DNA from: a bacterium | GTDB taxonomy: Bacteria > UBA8248 | DNA: 64,000 bases | NCBI GenBank assembly: GCA_022828125.1 | Contig: JAJEJD010000006.1 | Coordinates: 1-64,000 of the forward strand | Direction: 5' to 3' | In this document: one piece after another, positions 52,626 through 62,292 of the stretch | Layout: each line of letters starts with the position of its first letter | Position numbering within the stretch: the stretch's first letter is position 1 | Notes under the pieces: generated by a model | Databases searched by the model: none | What the model saw: only the letters and a program-made list of their open reading frames with translations | Told to the model about the DNA's origin: nothing | Program-made: the position numbers and the translations under genes

Positions 52626-53594
52626 CTAGCAGCCCTTGGCGCCCACTTCCTTGTAGTAGCGCTTGGCGCCGTCGTGCAGCGGGAAGGAAAGTCCCTGGCA
52701 GGCGCCGGCGAGCGTGACGTTCTTCGCAGCCTTGGCCGTGCCATAGAACTCCTTGAGATTGCTGAACAGGGTTTTCGTCACCTTGTAGACGGTGTCGGCG
52801 CTCACGTGGGTGCTGGTGGAAAAGCCGAAATTGATGAAGATGGTGCGGATCGGCTTTTTGTTCACCTGGTTTTTGCCGTAAGTGCCCGGCGCGATGGTGG
52901 TCGCCGTGAGGCCGGGGCCATAGGTGGCGACCACGTGTTTCACGGCCGCTTCGTCCATGTCCACCAGGCGGATTTTCTTGAGCGCCGCCAACTCCTGCAC
53001 GAGGCCCATTGGCGCCATGCCCATCGTGAGGTGGGCGGCGACGTTGCCGTTTCGCAACTGGCCGAACCCGCCCCGGAAGCCGGGCGTGCTCTCTTTATAC
53101 TGGCCTTTCTTGAGGCCGTGCGCGGGCAGGAAGTAGCGTGCATACGTCTGCGTCGTGCTGGCGGCCGAACCCACCGATACCTTCTTTCCCTTGACGTCCT
53201 TGAGGTTCATGACCCCCGAATCCGCCAGGGCCAGCCACTGAAACTGACCGAAGGGATACGCCAGAACGGCGCGCAGGTTTTTCTTGGGACCTTCCTTCTT
53301 GAACCGCCGCTCTCCCTTGTAGGCCCATGCGCCCACCGGGCCGCCGAGACCCCAGGCGAACTGCGCCTGTCCCTTGGCGATGATGCGCGCCTGCGCCACC
53401 ATGCCCTTGGCCGATTGCGGCGTGGCGTTGACGCCCGCCTTTGATTTGAGGATTTTGCTCAACCCAACGGCGAACTGATAGGGCTGGCCCTTGAGGCCGC
53501 CGCCGAGAATGGTGACCGACTGCGCAGATGCGGCGGCGGCGAAAACGAATACGACTCCAACTACGAGGACGATGCTCCAACATGTGCGTTTCAT
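52626..53594 (-). CDS. TAXI-family TRAP transporter solute-binding protein
   Basis: This 322-residue secreted protein has a signal peptide (MKRTCWSIVLVVGVVFVFAAAASAQ) and the TAXI-type mature start SVTILGGGLKGQPYQFAVGLSKILK. Later GKKVSVGSAASTTQTYARYF is typical of the family. It captures a small organic acid in the periplasm for the fused permease. AAGGAGG six to seven bases before ATG 53594 supports the start. It lies upstream of the permease gene on the same strand with a hairpin between. Confidence 0.9.
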   Translation of the reverse strand: MKRTCWSIVLVVGVVFVFAAAASAQSVTILGGGLKGQPYQFAVGLSKILKSKAGVNATPQSAKGMVAQARIIAKGQAQFAWGLGGPVGAWAYKGERRFKKEGPKKNLRAVLAYPFGQFQWLALADSGVMNLKDVKGKKVSVGSAASTTQTYARYFLPAHGLKKGQYKESTPGFRGGFGQLRNGNVAAHLTMGMAPMGLVQELAALKKIRLVDMDEAAVKHVVATYGPGLTATTIAPGTYGKNQVNKKPIRTIFINFGFSTSTHVSADTVYKVTKTLFSNLKEFYGTAKAAKNVTLAGACQGLSFPLHDGAKRYYKEVGAKGC

Positions 53595-53953
53595 CGAATG
53601 ACCTCCTTGGGGAAAATGCCGGAAAGACCCCGCTCGCAAGCGAGGCGCTCAGAATGAAAAAGAATCTCTATGGATCGAATGCGTGTGGTGCGATGAAATG
53701 ATCCTAACACAAGAGCCTTCACCGCTTAAAATGAAAATTCTCCAATCCATTCACCCACCCTGGCGCGACGAACCCGGACGAATATCTCGAACAAAGGGCG
53801 GCGGGTGCGAGGTTGTCCGCCTGGTTTCTCCCGTGCGAAAATGCCCTTCCAAACTCAAAATTGACGCAGGCCGGCAAAGGGCTTAGGCTGGGAAGCGTTT
53901 CTTCGGTCTTCAACGCAAATGCCGTTGGGAACTCAATTTGTCGGGGAATCGAC
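53595..53953. other. divergent intergenic region
   Basis: No gene is seen in these 359 bp between the leftward TAXI gene and the rightward membrane protein. It probably carries promoters for both; no clear -35/-10 pair was located by eye. Confidence 0.5.
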
Positions 53954-54469
53954 ATGGTGACTTTCTTCCAGACGCTCATCCGGCCCGATCGGGAGGAAAG
54001 CGCCCAGCGCGCAGAAGTCGCCAAGGCGGCGAACCTGCTGCAGGTGGGGGAGTTCCAGTTCCTGCAACTCGCCTACAGCGAATGGTACGGCGAGGAGATG
54101 TCCGAAGAACTCATCAATCAACTCTTCATGGCCTATATGCTCTACGATCAGGTGCCCTTCTGGGCGCGCCGCCATGCGCACCGGATACTGGCCCTCGATA
54201 AACAGGGTGAACTGGATGAGAACGACCCCGCCTATCACCGCTACGACAAGGATTACGGCAAAAAACTCCCCGCCGACATCAAGCGCTTCATCGTGACCGC
54301 CACCCTCATGGTGTCGATCATGACTGGCATCGTCTGGCTGAGTCACCTCGTCGCCGGGGAGAGCACCTCTTTCCTGCCGCCCTACTTCGAGAAAAAAGAA
54401 ATGAAGGCGACGGCGAAGGAGCGTAAAATCCAGGATACGTCCCTGGCGCCGGGCCGCTACAACAGATAG
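53954..54469 (+). CDS. uncharacterised single-span membrane protein (171 aa)
   Basis: The first 110 residues are helical and charged (NLLQVGEFQFLQLAYSEWYG, EELINQLFMAYMLYDQVPFW, RRHAHRILALDKQGELDE). One hydrophobic helix follows at about 118-138 (FIVTATLMVSIMTGIVWLSH), then a basic tail (KKEMKATAKERK). I do not recognise a family. GGGG seven bases upstream is a plausible ribosome binding site. The 66-residue two-helix protein gene follows 31 bases later, suggesting a shared transcript. The cluster with a TPR protein and a sodium symporter may form a functional unit. Confidence 0.6.
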   Translation: MVTFFQTLIRPDREESAQRAEVAKAANLLQVGEFQFLQLAYSEWYGEEMSEELINQLFMAYMLYDQVPFWARRHAHRILALDKQGELDENDPAYHRYDKDYGKKLPADIKRFIVTATLMVSIMTGIVWLSHLVAGESTSFLPPYFEKKEMKATAKERKIQDTSLAPGRYNR

Positions 54470-54500
54470 CGTGGATTAAACTTCCAAGCCGAGGTTGGTC

Positions 54501-54701
54501 ATGTTCGATTTCGCAGGCGAGAACCAGCAAGCCGTGAACTTCATCTTCCTGTTCGTCACGGGCTTTATCGCCATCAAGGCCATCCGCACGAAAAACCCAG
54601 ACGGGGGAGCCGATTTCGTTCACCTGCTCTTCGGCTGCATCGCCGCGGTGTTCTTCTTTCTGGTCCTGTTCCAGGACGTACTCGGTATCGTGAGGTTTTA
54701 G
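54501..54701 (+). CDS. small two-helix membrane protein (66 aa)
   Basis: This 66-residue protein has two hydrophobic segments, AVNFIFLFVTGFIAIKAI and VHLLFGCIAAVFFFLVLF, joined by a short RTKNPDGGADF loop. GAGG lies before the ATG at 54501. It is unrecognised. It is encoded directly after the single-span membrane protein on the same strand and is convergent with the TPR protein gene. Confidence 0.5.
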   Translation: MFDFAGENQQAVNFIFLFVTGFIAIKAIRTKNPDGGADFVHLLFGCIAAVFFFLVLFQDVLGIVRF

Positions 54702-54730
54702 GGCGTCGCGCCCGCCGATTCGCCGGGCCT

Positions 54731-55342
54731 TCAAGGCTTGTGCATACGTTGTTCCGCGTCGATTTCCGGCACGCGCAGCAGTCGTTTTTCCGGCGGGAGG
54801 GCGAGTTGTTCCTTGATGTATATCGCACGCTTGCGCACCGTGGACGGGTTCGGCGTACCATAAATCACCTTGTCGATGATCCCGGGCCCGTCCAGCGCTC
54901 CCTCGTCGGTCCTGAGCGCCTCGATATAATCAGCGAGCGCTTCCTTGTAGCGGCCCTTCGTGTCGTGGACGATGCCCCGGTTGGCGTATGCCGCCGCCAT
55001 GACGCCTGCGCCTGTCGGATCGTCGGGTTCGAGATTTTTCCTGAGATAGTCGATGAGATAGGTGAGTTCGGCTGAAGCCTCCTCGTATTTCTTCGTCTTG
55101 ATGAACACCAGCGCGCGGCCCATCAGCGCGCCCCGGTGGTTGGGCCGCTCGCGCAGCGCCTGGTTGAAGCTCGCGAGCGCTTCCTCGTAGTTCCCCTCGG
55201 TGAGCCGGATGTCGCCCTCCCTGGTGGCGTAATCCCCCGGCGCTTCTTTCGCATACATCTCCCACAGCGCCCACGCGGAGAACATGACGAAAATGAGGAT
55301 CGCCATGTTCTTGATGAAGCGCTTGAGCACGCGCGGATTCAT
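54731..55342 (-). CDS. membrane-anchored TPR-repeat protein
   Basis: In this 203-residue protein a membrane anchor (MAILIFVMFSAWALWEMYA, about 13-31) precedes tetratricopeptide units at about 45-140 (NYEEALASFNQALRERPNHR, KYEEASAELTYLI and RYKEALADYIEALR), so the repeats face the periplasm. TPRs mediate protein contacts. It follows the 77-residue membrane protein gene by five bases on the same strand, so they are likely co-transcribed. I do not recognise a dedicated family. Confidence 0.75.
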   Translation of the reverse strand: MNPRVLKRFIKNMAILIFVMFSAWALWEMYAKEAPGDYATREGDIRLTEGNYEEALASFNQALRERPNHRGALMGRALVFIKTKKYEEASAELTYLIDYLRKNLEPDDPTGAGVMAAAYANRGIVHDTKGRYKEALADYIEALRTDEGALDGPGIIDKVIYGTPNPSTVRKRAIYIKEQLALPPEKRLLRVPEIDAEQRMHKP

Positions 55343-55347
55343 CAGAG

Positions 55348-55581
55348 CTACCTGAAAAGATGGTTCATGTAGAAATAGGAGAAAACGAAGCAGAGCAGCA
55401 CCGCCGTCATTCCGGCGCGCTTTTTGAGTGCGAGACGTTCCTCGTCCGAGGTTTCGGAACCGTCTCTCTCCGCCCGCCTGACGTAGAGCACCCAGATGAG
55501 CTGGCGCACCGGCAGAAACAGTGCTGCGCCCAGCGCGAGAACCCATAGCAGCATGTATTTTGCGGTGAACAATTCAGCCAC
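55348..55581 (-). CDS. small two-helix membrane protein (77 aa)
   Basis: This 77-residue protein has a helix (MLLWVLALGAALFLPVRQLIWVLYV), then a charged segment (RRAERDGSETSDEERLALKKR), then a second helix (AVLLCFVFSYFYMNHLF). The start is GTG (55581). It belongs with the TPR gene downstream (five-base gap) and follows the symporter terminator. The function is unknown. Confidence 0.5.
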   Translation of the reverse strand: MAELFTAKYMLLWVLALGAALFLPVRQLIWVLYVRRAERDGSETSDEERLALKKRAGMTAVLLCFVFSYFYMNHLFR

Positions 55582-55605
55582 GGCGTCACTCAGCCATCAG
55601 GGCGG

Positions 55606-55647
55606 CGGAAAAACAACGCGGGGGAGGGATACATACCCCTCCCCCGC
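55606..55647 (-). terminator. rho-independent terminator of the symporter gene
   Basis: On the minus strand, GCGGGGGAGGG pairs with CCCTCCCCCGC (arms 55618-55628 and 55637-55647) around an eight-base loop and is followed by GTTGTTTTT. It lies 30 bases beyond the symporter stop. Confidence 0.75.
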
Positions 55648-55677
55648 ATGGTGATACCTACATCATTGCGGTCTCGT

Positions 55678-57651
55678 CTAGGACGATCCCGCCTGCTGCG
55701 CGGCCACGTCGCCGATGTCCTCCACGAGCGCCTCGATCTCCGTCTCGGGCACCGTCGACATCTCCATCTTGTAGGCGAGCAGCCACATCATGCCGACGCC
55801 GAGTGCCCAGAAGAGAATCTGCCAGGCCCAAATGGAAGGTATGCCGAAAGTCCACCCTGCGTAACCGGCGTTCGGGGCGCCGAAAATCCAGTTGCCGATA
55901 ACGGCGCCCGGGCCGATGCCGAAGAACATCCAAGCCAGCGTAACGCCCCACGCCATCGGGACGAGGCCCTGTTTCTCCGGTGAGAGTGAGGCGTGCTCGG
56001 TCAGGAAGTCGTGATACTTCTGCCGGTGCGCCGACGCCGCCGCGTCCTGCGTTTGCGCGGAGACGATCCAGCAGATCGCCACGTTGAAGATGATGCCCCA
56101 GCCGGCGGAGTGAATCGTCCACGGCCAGCGGCCCCAGGCGTCGATGCCGATTCCCTTGAGAATCGTGAGGCCGAAGTTCTCCGTGAAGATGACCGCCAAA
56201 AGACCCGCCGCCAGGCCCCACGTGGCGCCTTGCCTCGTGATTTTCGGCATCCAGCACACCGCCGCCAGCGCCGGCCACATCTGGAAGCCGAAGGCGACGG
56301 CGAGTCCTCCAAGCAACACGAGCGCGTCTCTCGAGAACGTCGCCACAAGGAGCGCAGAGACCACGATGATCAAAACGCCTATCCGTCCCGCCACCTTCTG
56401 GGTTTCATGCGAGGCGCCGGGGTTCAGATACCTCTTGTAGAGGTCGCGGGTGAGCATGCCGCCCGCCGTGGACATGTACGCCGCACCCGTAGACTGCATG
56501 GCGGCCAGGGCGCAGACGGCCAGTAGTCCGACCAGCCACGGCGCCGCATCCGCAATGTAGTTGAAGTAGTACGGCACCAGCGAGTCGGGCTTTTTCGCAA
56601 TGGACGCGGCCAGCACGTCCGATATCGCAAGCCCCGCTTTGGTCACCGCCGGGTTCGCGCCGAGAAGGTGCGCGCCCATTCCCTGGGACGCGGTGAAGAA
56701 GAACAGGATGAACCCGATGCCCGCCGAGGACGCCCAGACCTGCTGGGGCGCGAAGGGGCGCGGGTTGTTGTTCGAGAACGCCCACATGGAGAACGCCGGG
56801 GAGGACTGAATCCCCATGAGCGCGAACATGTAGGTCAGACACATGATGCCCGTCCACAGACCGCCCACGGGCGTCTGCTTGCCCAGGCCGGCAGTGAACT
56901 GGATGACGCCGGGGATGGCGAAGTAGGCGTTGTAGTCGCCGCCGCCGTATCCCTTCGTCGTCCCCCACTTGCCCACAGGCGAGGCCGCCAGCTTGGCGAG
57001 GCCTTCGTTCAGCGCGCCCCATCCGCCGGCGATGCTCAGCGCGATGAAGCCCGTGATGACGATGCCCAGCGCGAGCAGAATGCACTGGAGCGTGTCCACG
57101 TAGGCGACGGCGCGCAGACCCCCGGCTGCCACGTAGATGAGCACGACCGCCGAGAGCAGCCACATGCCCACGTTGACGCTGAAAGCGCCGTCGGTCAGCA
57201 CGTTGAACAAGAAGCCCGAAGCCCCGAGCTGAACGCCGAGGTAGGGAATCGAGAACAACATGGCCACGATCACCGTGAGGATGCGGATGGCGTCGCCCTG
57301 GAAGTAGTCGGCGAACATTTCACCGGGCGTGACGTACCCGTAGCGCTTGCCCAGCATCCACTGGCGCTTCAGGAATATCACCCCGGTAAAGGGAATGGTG
57401 ATGGTGTAGAAAGATGCGTAGGCGTACTGGAACCCGTCTCGATAGATGAGTCCCGGGTGTCCCATGAACGTCCACCCCGAAAACGACGTCGCCGTCGCCG
57501 CCAGAACGAACACCCACATCGATAGCTGGCGACCCGCGATGAAGTAGTCGCCGGCCGTTCTCGCCATCCTCGCGCACTTGATGCCCCAGAAAATACAGTA
57601 GGCCCAATAGAGCACGACGAAGGCGAACAGCCAGAAGATCTTCGCATTCAT
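55678..57651 (-). CDS. sodium:solute symporter family (SSS) transporter
   Basis: This 657-residue inner-membrane protein of about thirteen helices has the SSS features: DYFIAGRQLSMWVFVLAATATSFSGWTF near helix 1-2, GYVTPGEMFADYFQG and a long helical core ending with FGIPSIWAWQILFWALG. Members move sugars, amino acids, acetate or other solutes with sodium. AAGGAGG seven bases before the ATG supports the start, and the terminator follows. The transported solute cannot be assigned. The downstream small membrane and TPR genes may be functionally related. Confidence 0.9.
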   Translation of the reverse strand: MNAKIFWLFAFVVLYWAYCIFWGIKCARMARTAGDYFIAGRQLSMWVFVLAATATSFSGWTFMGHPGLIYRDGFQYAYASFYTITIPFTGVIFLKRQWMLGKRYGYVTPGEMFADYFQGDAIRILTVIVAMLFSIPYLGVQLGASGFLFNVLTDGAFSVNVGMWLLSAVVLIYVAAGGLRAVAYVDTLQCILLALGIVITGFIALSIAGGWGALNEGLAKLAASPVGKWGTTKGYGGGDYNAYFAIPGVIQFTAGLGKQTPVGGLWTGIMCLTYMFALMGIQSSPAFSMWAFSNNNPRPFAPQQVWASSAGIGFILFFFTASQGMGAHLLGANPAVTKAGLAISDVLAASIAKKPDSLVPYYFNYIADAAPWLVGLLAVCALAAMQSTGAAYMSTAGGMLTRDLYKRYLNPGASHETQKVAGRIGVLIIVVSALLVATFSRDALVLLGGLAVAFGFQMWPALAAVCWMPKITRQGATWGLAAGLLAVIFTENFGLTILKGIGIDAWGRWPWTIHSAGWGIIFNVAICWIVSAQTQDAAASAHRQKYHDFLTEHASLSPEKQGLVPMAWGVTLAWMFFGIGPGAVIGNWIFGAPNAGYAGWTFGIPSIWAWQILFWALGVGMMWLLAYKMEMSTVPETEIEALVEDIGDVAAQQAGSS

Positions 57652-58170
57652 ACAAGCGCCTCCTTATTGTTAGGATACAACCCAATTATGCCGCACATCC
57701 TGAACGCGAGACTCAAGCCTCGCCTCACGCCGCAAACATTGAGCATCCTCCGATAAAGATTCCTCCCTTGTAACGATAATGCGGAACATCCACAGGGCGA
57801 AATTTTTATTGGCGCATATATAAACACGATCTCAAATATGTCTCGTATTGTAACCTTTCCGTATCAAAATGCAAAACATAAAAAAACGGGCCTTTTCGCC
57901 GGATCCTTCCATATGGCGTTATTTCCAGCAAAAACAATCCTCTCGCCGGGGGGTGGCTGATGGGGGATTTCCCGAGGAGCGGCTTCTGGTTCCCGGGTGG
58001 ATTTGGTGAAAATCCTCACATGGGCGAGGAAGGCGAGGCTCGAAACCAACGCAGGGCGCACGCCGGGGCGATGGAGAATATAGAGATATCGTAGAGGCAT
58101 ACCACTATGAGAGGCAAGAGAGGATTGAGGGGATAGTAGTTTTAGGCTTGAAGAAGTAGCCTGCCCCAAC
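57652..58170. other. gene-free spacer between symporter and tRNA
   Basis: These 519 bp contain no gene I can support. The stretch next to the symporter start should hold its promoter; the rest shows no clear repeat. Confidence 0.55.
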
Positions 58171-58197
58171 AAAAAACCGGGGCCGCATGGCCCCGGC
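58171..58197 (-). terminator. rho-independent terminator of tRNA-Arg
   Basis: CCGGGGCC and GGCCCCGG arms (58177-58184 and 58189-58196) with a four-base loop are followed, on the minus strand, by six T residues. Confidence 0.85.
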
Positions 58198-58210
58198 CTC
58201 TCGTATTAGG

Positions 58211-58287
<77 letters not shown>

Positions 58288-58296
58288 GCTCTATTC

Positions 58297-58326
58297 CTTA
58301 TAGCCCTTACAGTCCGCATCTTGCAA
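58297..58326 (-). promoter_or_regulatory. promoter of tRNA-Arg
   Basis: On the minus strand TTGCAA (58326-58321), an 18-base spacer and TATAAG (58302-58297) lie nine bases upstream of the tRNA 5' end. Confidence 0.5.
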
Positions 58327-58579
58327 ACAAAACGGGGAAACTACCCCCGTCGGGAAGCGAGGTCAATAGGGCGGGGATGCGCCGGGCGCTTCACCGCTTC
58401 GAGGACGAGAATGCCCTGTCCTTAATGCAAATTTTTCCCGCGCGCGCTTGAAAACTCTCTTGTTTATCCTTTAGACTCCCCATGCGGCTATAAGGAAACC
58501 ACATCTTTTTGCGCGGTCTCGGGGGGAGTAATCCCCGATCCGCCTTCTACGCGGCATGGCCCGGAGGATACGCGTCATC

Positions 58580-59248
58580 ATGATGAGTTGGCTCCCGGAG
58601 AACATCTCCATCGAAGGAGAGGAAATCGACTTTCTCTTCTATGTGTCCTACTACCTGACGGTGGTCGTCTTCATCGGCGTCGCCGTCGCCATGGCGTATT
58701 TCATCATCAAGTACCGCGCCAAGCCGGGCGTGAAGGCGAAATACACGCACGGCAACAACACGCTGGAAATACTCTGGACGGTGATCCCCACCTTCATCCT
58801 GCTCGTCTTCGTCCTGATGACGCAGACCTCCTGGGCGAAGCTCAAGCTGGCGATCCCCCAGAACCCCCACGTGCGCGTGGAGGTGACCGGCAAGCAGTTC
58901 AACTGGATCGTCCGCTATCCCGGAGACGATAAGAAATTCGGCACCAAGGACGATCTGGTGCTCGACAACCAGTTGAACGTGCCCGTGAACAAGCAGGTAC
59001 TCATCTCGCTCAAGGGCGCGGACGTCATCCACAGCTTCTTCATTCCCCAGACCCGCATGAAGCAGGACGTGGTGCCCGGCCGCACGATTCCGCTGTGGTT
59101 CACGCCGACCAAGGTGGGCAAATACGAGATCCCCTGCGCGGAGCTATGCGGCTTCGGGCACTCCGGCATGAACGGGGAAATGATTGTCCACTCCGAGGCG
59201 GACTACGCGAAGTGGCGCAAGAAGGCCTGGGCCGAGAAAGACAAATAA
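58580..59248 (+). CDS. coxB: cytochrome c oxidase subunit II
   Basis: This 222-residue protein has two membrane helices near the N-terminus (about 20-95) followed by the periplasmic CuA domain. HSFFIPQTRMKQDVVPGR and CAELCGFGHSGM supply the CuA ligands (two His, two Cys, Met, and the Glu carbonyl). It receives electrons from cytochrome c for oxygen reduction by subunit I. I start at ATG 58580 where the family N-terminus MSWLPENIS begins; an ATG at 58556 is in frame. It is the first gene of the oxidase cluster coxB-coxA-ctaA-ctaB-ORF-coxC. Confidence 0.92.
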   Translation: MMSWLPENISIEGEEIDFLFYVSYYLTVVVFIGVAVAMAYFIIKYRAKPGVKAKYTHGNNTLEILWTVIPTFILLVFVLMTQTSWAKLKLAIPQNPHVRVEVTGKQFNWIVRYPGDDKKFGTKDDLVLDNQLNVPVNKQVLISLKGADVIHSFFIPQTRMKQDVVPGRTIPLWFTPTKVGKYEIPCAELCGFGHSGMNGEMIVHSEADYAKWRKKAWAEKDK

Positions 59249-59349
59249 CGGGAGTATTCATGAGGGCGCGCGTGCCCTCTTTCATATCCTGAACGTGTCG
59301 GCGGGAGTTTTCCCCCGGTAAACCAAACTTACGAGGGATGCAGGAAACC

Positions 59350-61311
59350 ATGAGCGAAACCACGGCAGACGCACACGGCGCTCACGACCACCACGAGGGT
59401 GGGTTCTGGAGCACATACGTCTTCTCGCTGGATCACAAGATGATCGCCAGGCAGTTCCTCTGGCTCGGCCTCATCATGATGGTCGTCGGCGGAATTCTCG
59501 CCCTGATCTTCCGCTGGCAGCTCGCCTGGCCGGAGACCCAGGTATGGGGATTCGAGTGGATATCGGACGAGAGCGAGGGCATGCCCGAGGGCTACGTCAC
59601 GCCGAACTTCTACAACATGGCGGTCACGATGCACGCGACCATCATGGTGTTCCTCGTCGTGATGCCGATTCTGGTGGGCTGTTTCGGGAACTTCCTCATC
59701 CCGCTGATGATCGGGGCGCGCGACATGGCGTTCCCGCTGCTCAACATGCTTTCCTTCTGGGTCGCCGTTCTGGGCGCCGTCATCATGACCGCCGGATTCT
59801 TCGTCGAGGGGGGACACGCCGCTTCCGGCTGGACAGGCTACGCGCCGTTATCCACCGTGCCGGAATACACCGGCGTCTTCATGGGGCAGACGTTATGGGC
59901 GTTAAGCCTGTTCGTGCTGAGCTTCTCCTCGCTCATGGGTTCGATCAACTACATCACGACGCTCATCAACATGCGCACGGAGGGCATGACCTGGTTCCGG
60001 GTGCCGCTCGTCGTGTGGTCCCTGTTCGTCACCGCCATCCTGGGTCTGCTGGCCCTGCCTATCCTGGGATCCGCCGGTGCCATGATGATCTTCGACCGCG
60101 TGTTCGAGACAAACTTCTTCAATCCCGCGAAGGGGGGCGAACCCCTCCTGTGGCAGCATTTGTTCTGGTATTTCGGCCACCCGGAAGTCTACATCCTCAT
60201 TCTGCCGGGCATGGGCATCGCTTCGGAGTTGCTGCCCGTTTTTTGCAGAAAACCGATTTTCGGCTACCGGGCCATGGTGTACGCCATGCTCGCCATCGCC
60301 TTCCTGTCGTGGATCGTCTGGGGCCACCACATGTTCCAGTCCGGCATGAACCCCGCGCTGGGTTCGGCCTTTATGATGACGACGCTCGTCATCGCGATAC
60401 CATCGGCGATCAAGACCTTCAACTGGCTGGGCACCCTGTGGGGGGGCTCGATCCGCTTCACCGTGCCGATGCTCCACGCCCTGGCCTTCGTCATCCTGTT
60501 CGTCATCGGCGGGCTGAGCGGCATCTTCATGGCGTCGAACGTGGTGGACATCTACATCCACGACACCTACTTCATCGTGGCGCACTTCCACTACGTCATT
60601 TTCGGCGGCAGCGTCTTCGCGCTGTTCGGCGGCATTCAATATTGGTTCCCGAAAATGTTCGGAAGGGCCATGGACGAGGCGCTGGGCAAGGTGCACTTCT
60701 GGCTCACGTTCATCTTCTTCAACATGGTGTTCTTCCCGATGCACATCCTGGGCGTGGGCGGCCACATGCGGCGCATCTACAACCCCATGCAGTATGAGTT
60801 CCTGCAGGGCATGCAGCCGATCAACGTGATGATCACCCTCTCCGCGCTTGCGCTGGGGCTCTCGCAGATTCCCTTCGTGTTCAACTTCTTCGCCACCGTC
60901 TTCCGCTGGAACGCGAAATGGTTCCGCGTGCTCACCCAGGCGGTCTCGGCTCTCGTGGTCGGCTTCATCGGCTACAAGAGCGTGGCGGTGATGTTCGAGG
61001 GCATGATGGAGCCCGAGCCTTCGACGGGCGCGCGCATCGCGGGCACAATTGTCGCCATCGCGCTCGCGGTGTGGATCTACCGCTATCTCGAGAAGAACAT
61101 GGCTCCGCTGGGCGCCGACGCGCCCCAGAACCCCTGGGACGCCAACACGCTCGAGTGGGTGGCGCCTACGCCGGCGCCGCACGGGAACTTCGGCCCCACG
61201 CTGCCGGTGGTCCGGCGCGGACCCTATGAGTACAGCGTCCCCGGCGAGGAAGCGGACTGGGCGCCGCAGACCGAGACTATCGACCCCAAGTACGCCGAAG
61301 CCGGACACTAG
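59350..61311 (+). CDS. coxA: cytochrome c oxidase subunit I
   Basis: This 653-residue catalytic subunit has twelve or more helices with HATIMVFLVVMP (heme a ligand helix II), WGHHMFQSGM and HPEVYILILPG (heme a3/CuB histidines with the Tyr-His pair), and HFHYVIFGG (heme ligands of helix X). The C-terminal 90 residues extend beyond the common core. It reduces O2 to water and pumps protons. ATG 59350 has AGGA just upstream; ATG 59338 is also possible. It follows coxB by about 100 bases. Confidence 0.93.
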   Translation: MSETTADAHGAHDHHEGGFWSTYVFSLDHKMIARQFLWLGLIMMVVGGILALIFRWQLAWPETQVWGFEWISDESEGMPEGYVTPNFYNMAVTMHATIMVFLVVMPILVGCFGNFLIPLMIGARDMAFPLLNMLSFWVAVLGAVIMTAGFFVEGGHAASGWTGYAPLSTVPEYTGVFMGQTLWALSLFVLSFSSLMGSINYITTLINMRTEGMTWFRVPLVVWSLFVTAILGLLALPILGSAGAMMIFDRVFETNFFNPAKGGEPLLWQHLFWYFGHPEVYILILPGMGIASELLPVFCRKPIFGYRAMVYAMLAIAFLSWIVWGHHMFQSGMNPALGSAFMMTTLVIAIPSAIKTFNWLGTLWGGSIRFTVPMLHALAFVILFVIGGLSGIFMASNVVDIYIHDTYFIVAHFHYVIFGGSVFALFGGIQYWFPKMFGRAMDEALGKVHFWLTFIFFNMVFFPMHILGVGGHMRRIYNPMQYEFLQGMQPINVMITLSALALGLSQIPFVFNFFATVFRWNAKWFRVLTQAVSALVVGFIGYKSVAVMFEGMMEPEPSTGARIAGTIVAIALAVWIYRYLEKNMAPLGADAPQNPWDANTLEWVAPTPAPHGNFGPTLPVVRRGPYEYSVPGEEADWAPQTETIDPKYAEAGH

Positions 61312-61347
61312 CGCCGCCGACGCAAACTACCCCGGGAGAGAACGCGC

Positions 61348-62292
61348 ATGGCATCTGACCGCCATGCCGGCCTTCCCGCCTTAAAAGGGGGAGGCTGGCC
61401 CCATCGTTTCGCCCTGCTGACCTGCGTCTTCACGGTCGTGCTCATCCTCGCCGGCGGTCTGGTGACGAGCACCGGTTCGGGTCTCGCCGTTCCCGACTGG
61501 CCCACTACGTTCGGCTACAACATGTTCCTCTTTCCCTGGTCGAAGATGGTGGGCGGCGTTTTCATCGAACACTCCCACCGCCTGCTTGGCTCGCTGGTGG
61601 GGATCCTCACCATCCTGACGGCCGCCACTATCTGGAAAACCGATGAGCGCAAATGGATGCGCCGGCTGGGTGCGTTCGCGGTCGGTCTGGTGATTTTACA
61701 AGGCGTGCTCGGCGGCATGCGGGTGGTGCTCATCAAGCTCAACCTGGCCATCGTCCACGCCTGCGTCGCGCAAATTTTCTTCGCCCTCATGGTGAGTTTG
61801 GCGCTGTTTACCTCGCGCGGCTGGCATGAGGAGGCAGACACCGTTGACGACAGACGGCTGGCCAGACTGAGCCTCATCACCGTGTTGCTGCTCTACACGC
61901 AGATCATCTTCGGCGCGGTGTTGCGCCACACGGGAAGCAGGCTCGACGCCCATCTGCTCTTCGCGGCGCTGAGCACCATCCACGTCATCCTGCTCTCTTA
62001 CAAGATACTGAAGCTGCCGAACCCGGGCGCCCTCGCCAAAGAGGCGAACTTCCTGTGGGTCTTGCTGCTCGTCCAGATCGCGCTCGGCGTCGCCTCGTGG
62101 ATCGGCAAATACGCCGCCATGGGCGAGGCCTTCTCTCCCGGACTCATCATCGCGATTACCTCCGCCCACGTCGTGGTGGGCGCGATGCTCTTCGCGGCCT
62201 CACTCGTCGTGGCCCTTCGCCTCAATAAAGGCGGCCTCTTCGCCTTAAAGGCCGCCGAAACGCCCGTTGCGGCGGGAGGCGCGCACGCATGA
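61348..62292 (+). CDS. ctaA: heme A synthase
   Basis: In this 314-residue eight-helix protein the histidine pairs are EHSHRLLGSLVG, VHACVAQIFF, RHTGSRLDAHLLF and SAHVVVGAMLF, matching the two heme-binding four-helix bundles of COX15/CtaA. It oxidises heme O to heme A for the aa3-type oxidase. GGGAGAG eight bases upstream supports the ATG. Its stop overlaps the ctaB start as ATGA, so heme O and heme A enzymes are made together. Confidence 0.93.
   Translation: MASDRHAGLPALKGGGWPHRFALLTCVFTVVLILAGGLVTSTGSGLAVPDWPTTFGYNMFLFPWSKMVGGVFIEHSHRLLGSLVGILTILTAATIWKTDERKWMRRLGAFAVGLVILQGVLGGMRVVLIKLNLAIVHACVAQIFFALMVSLALFTSRGWHEEADTVDDRRLARLSLITVLLLYTQIIFGAVLRHTGSRLDAHLLFAALSTIHVILLSYKILKLPNPGALAKEANFLWVLLLVQIALGVASWIGKYAAMGEAFSPGLIIAITSAHVVVGAMLFAASLVVALRLNKGGLFALKAAETPVAAGGAHA

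Noticed and set aside
59902-61308. 468-codon frame antisense to coxA
   Set aside because: Antisense shadow of a certain gene.
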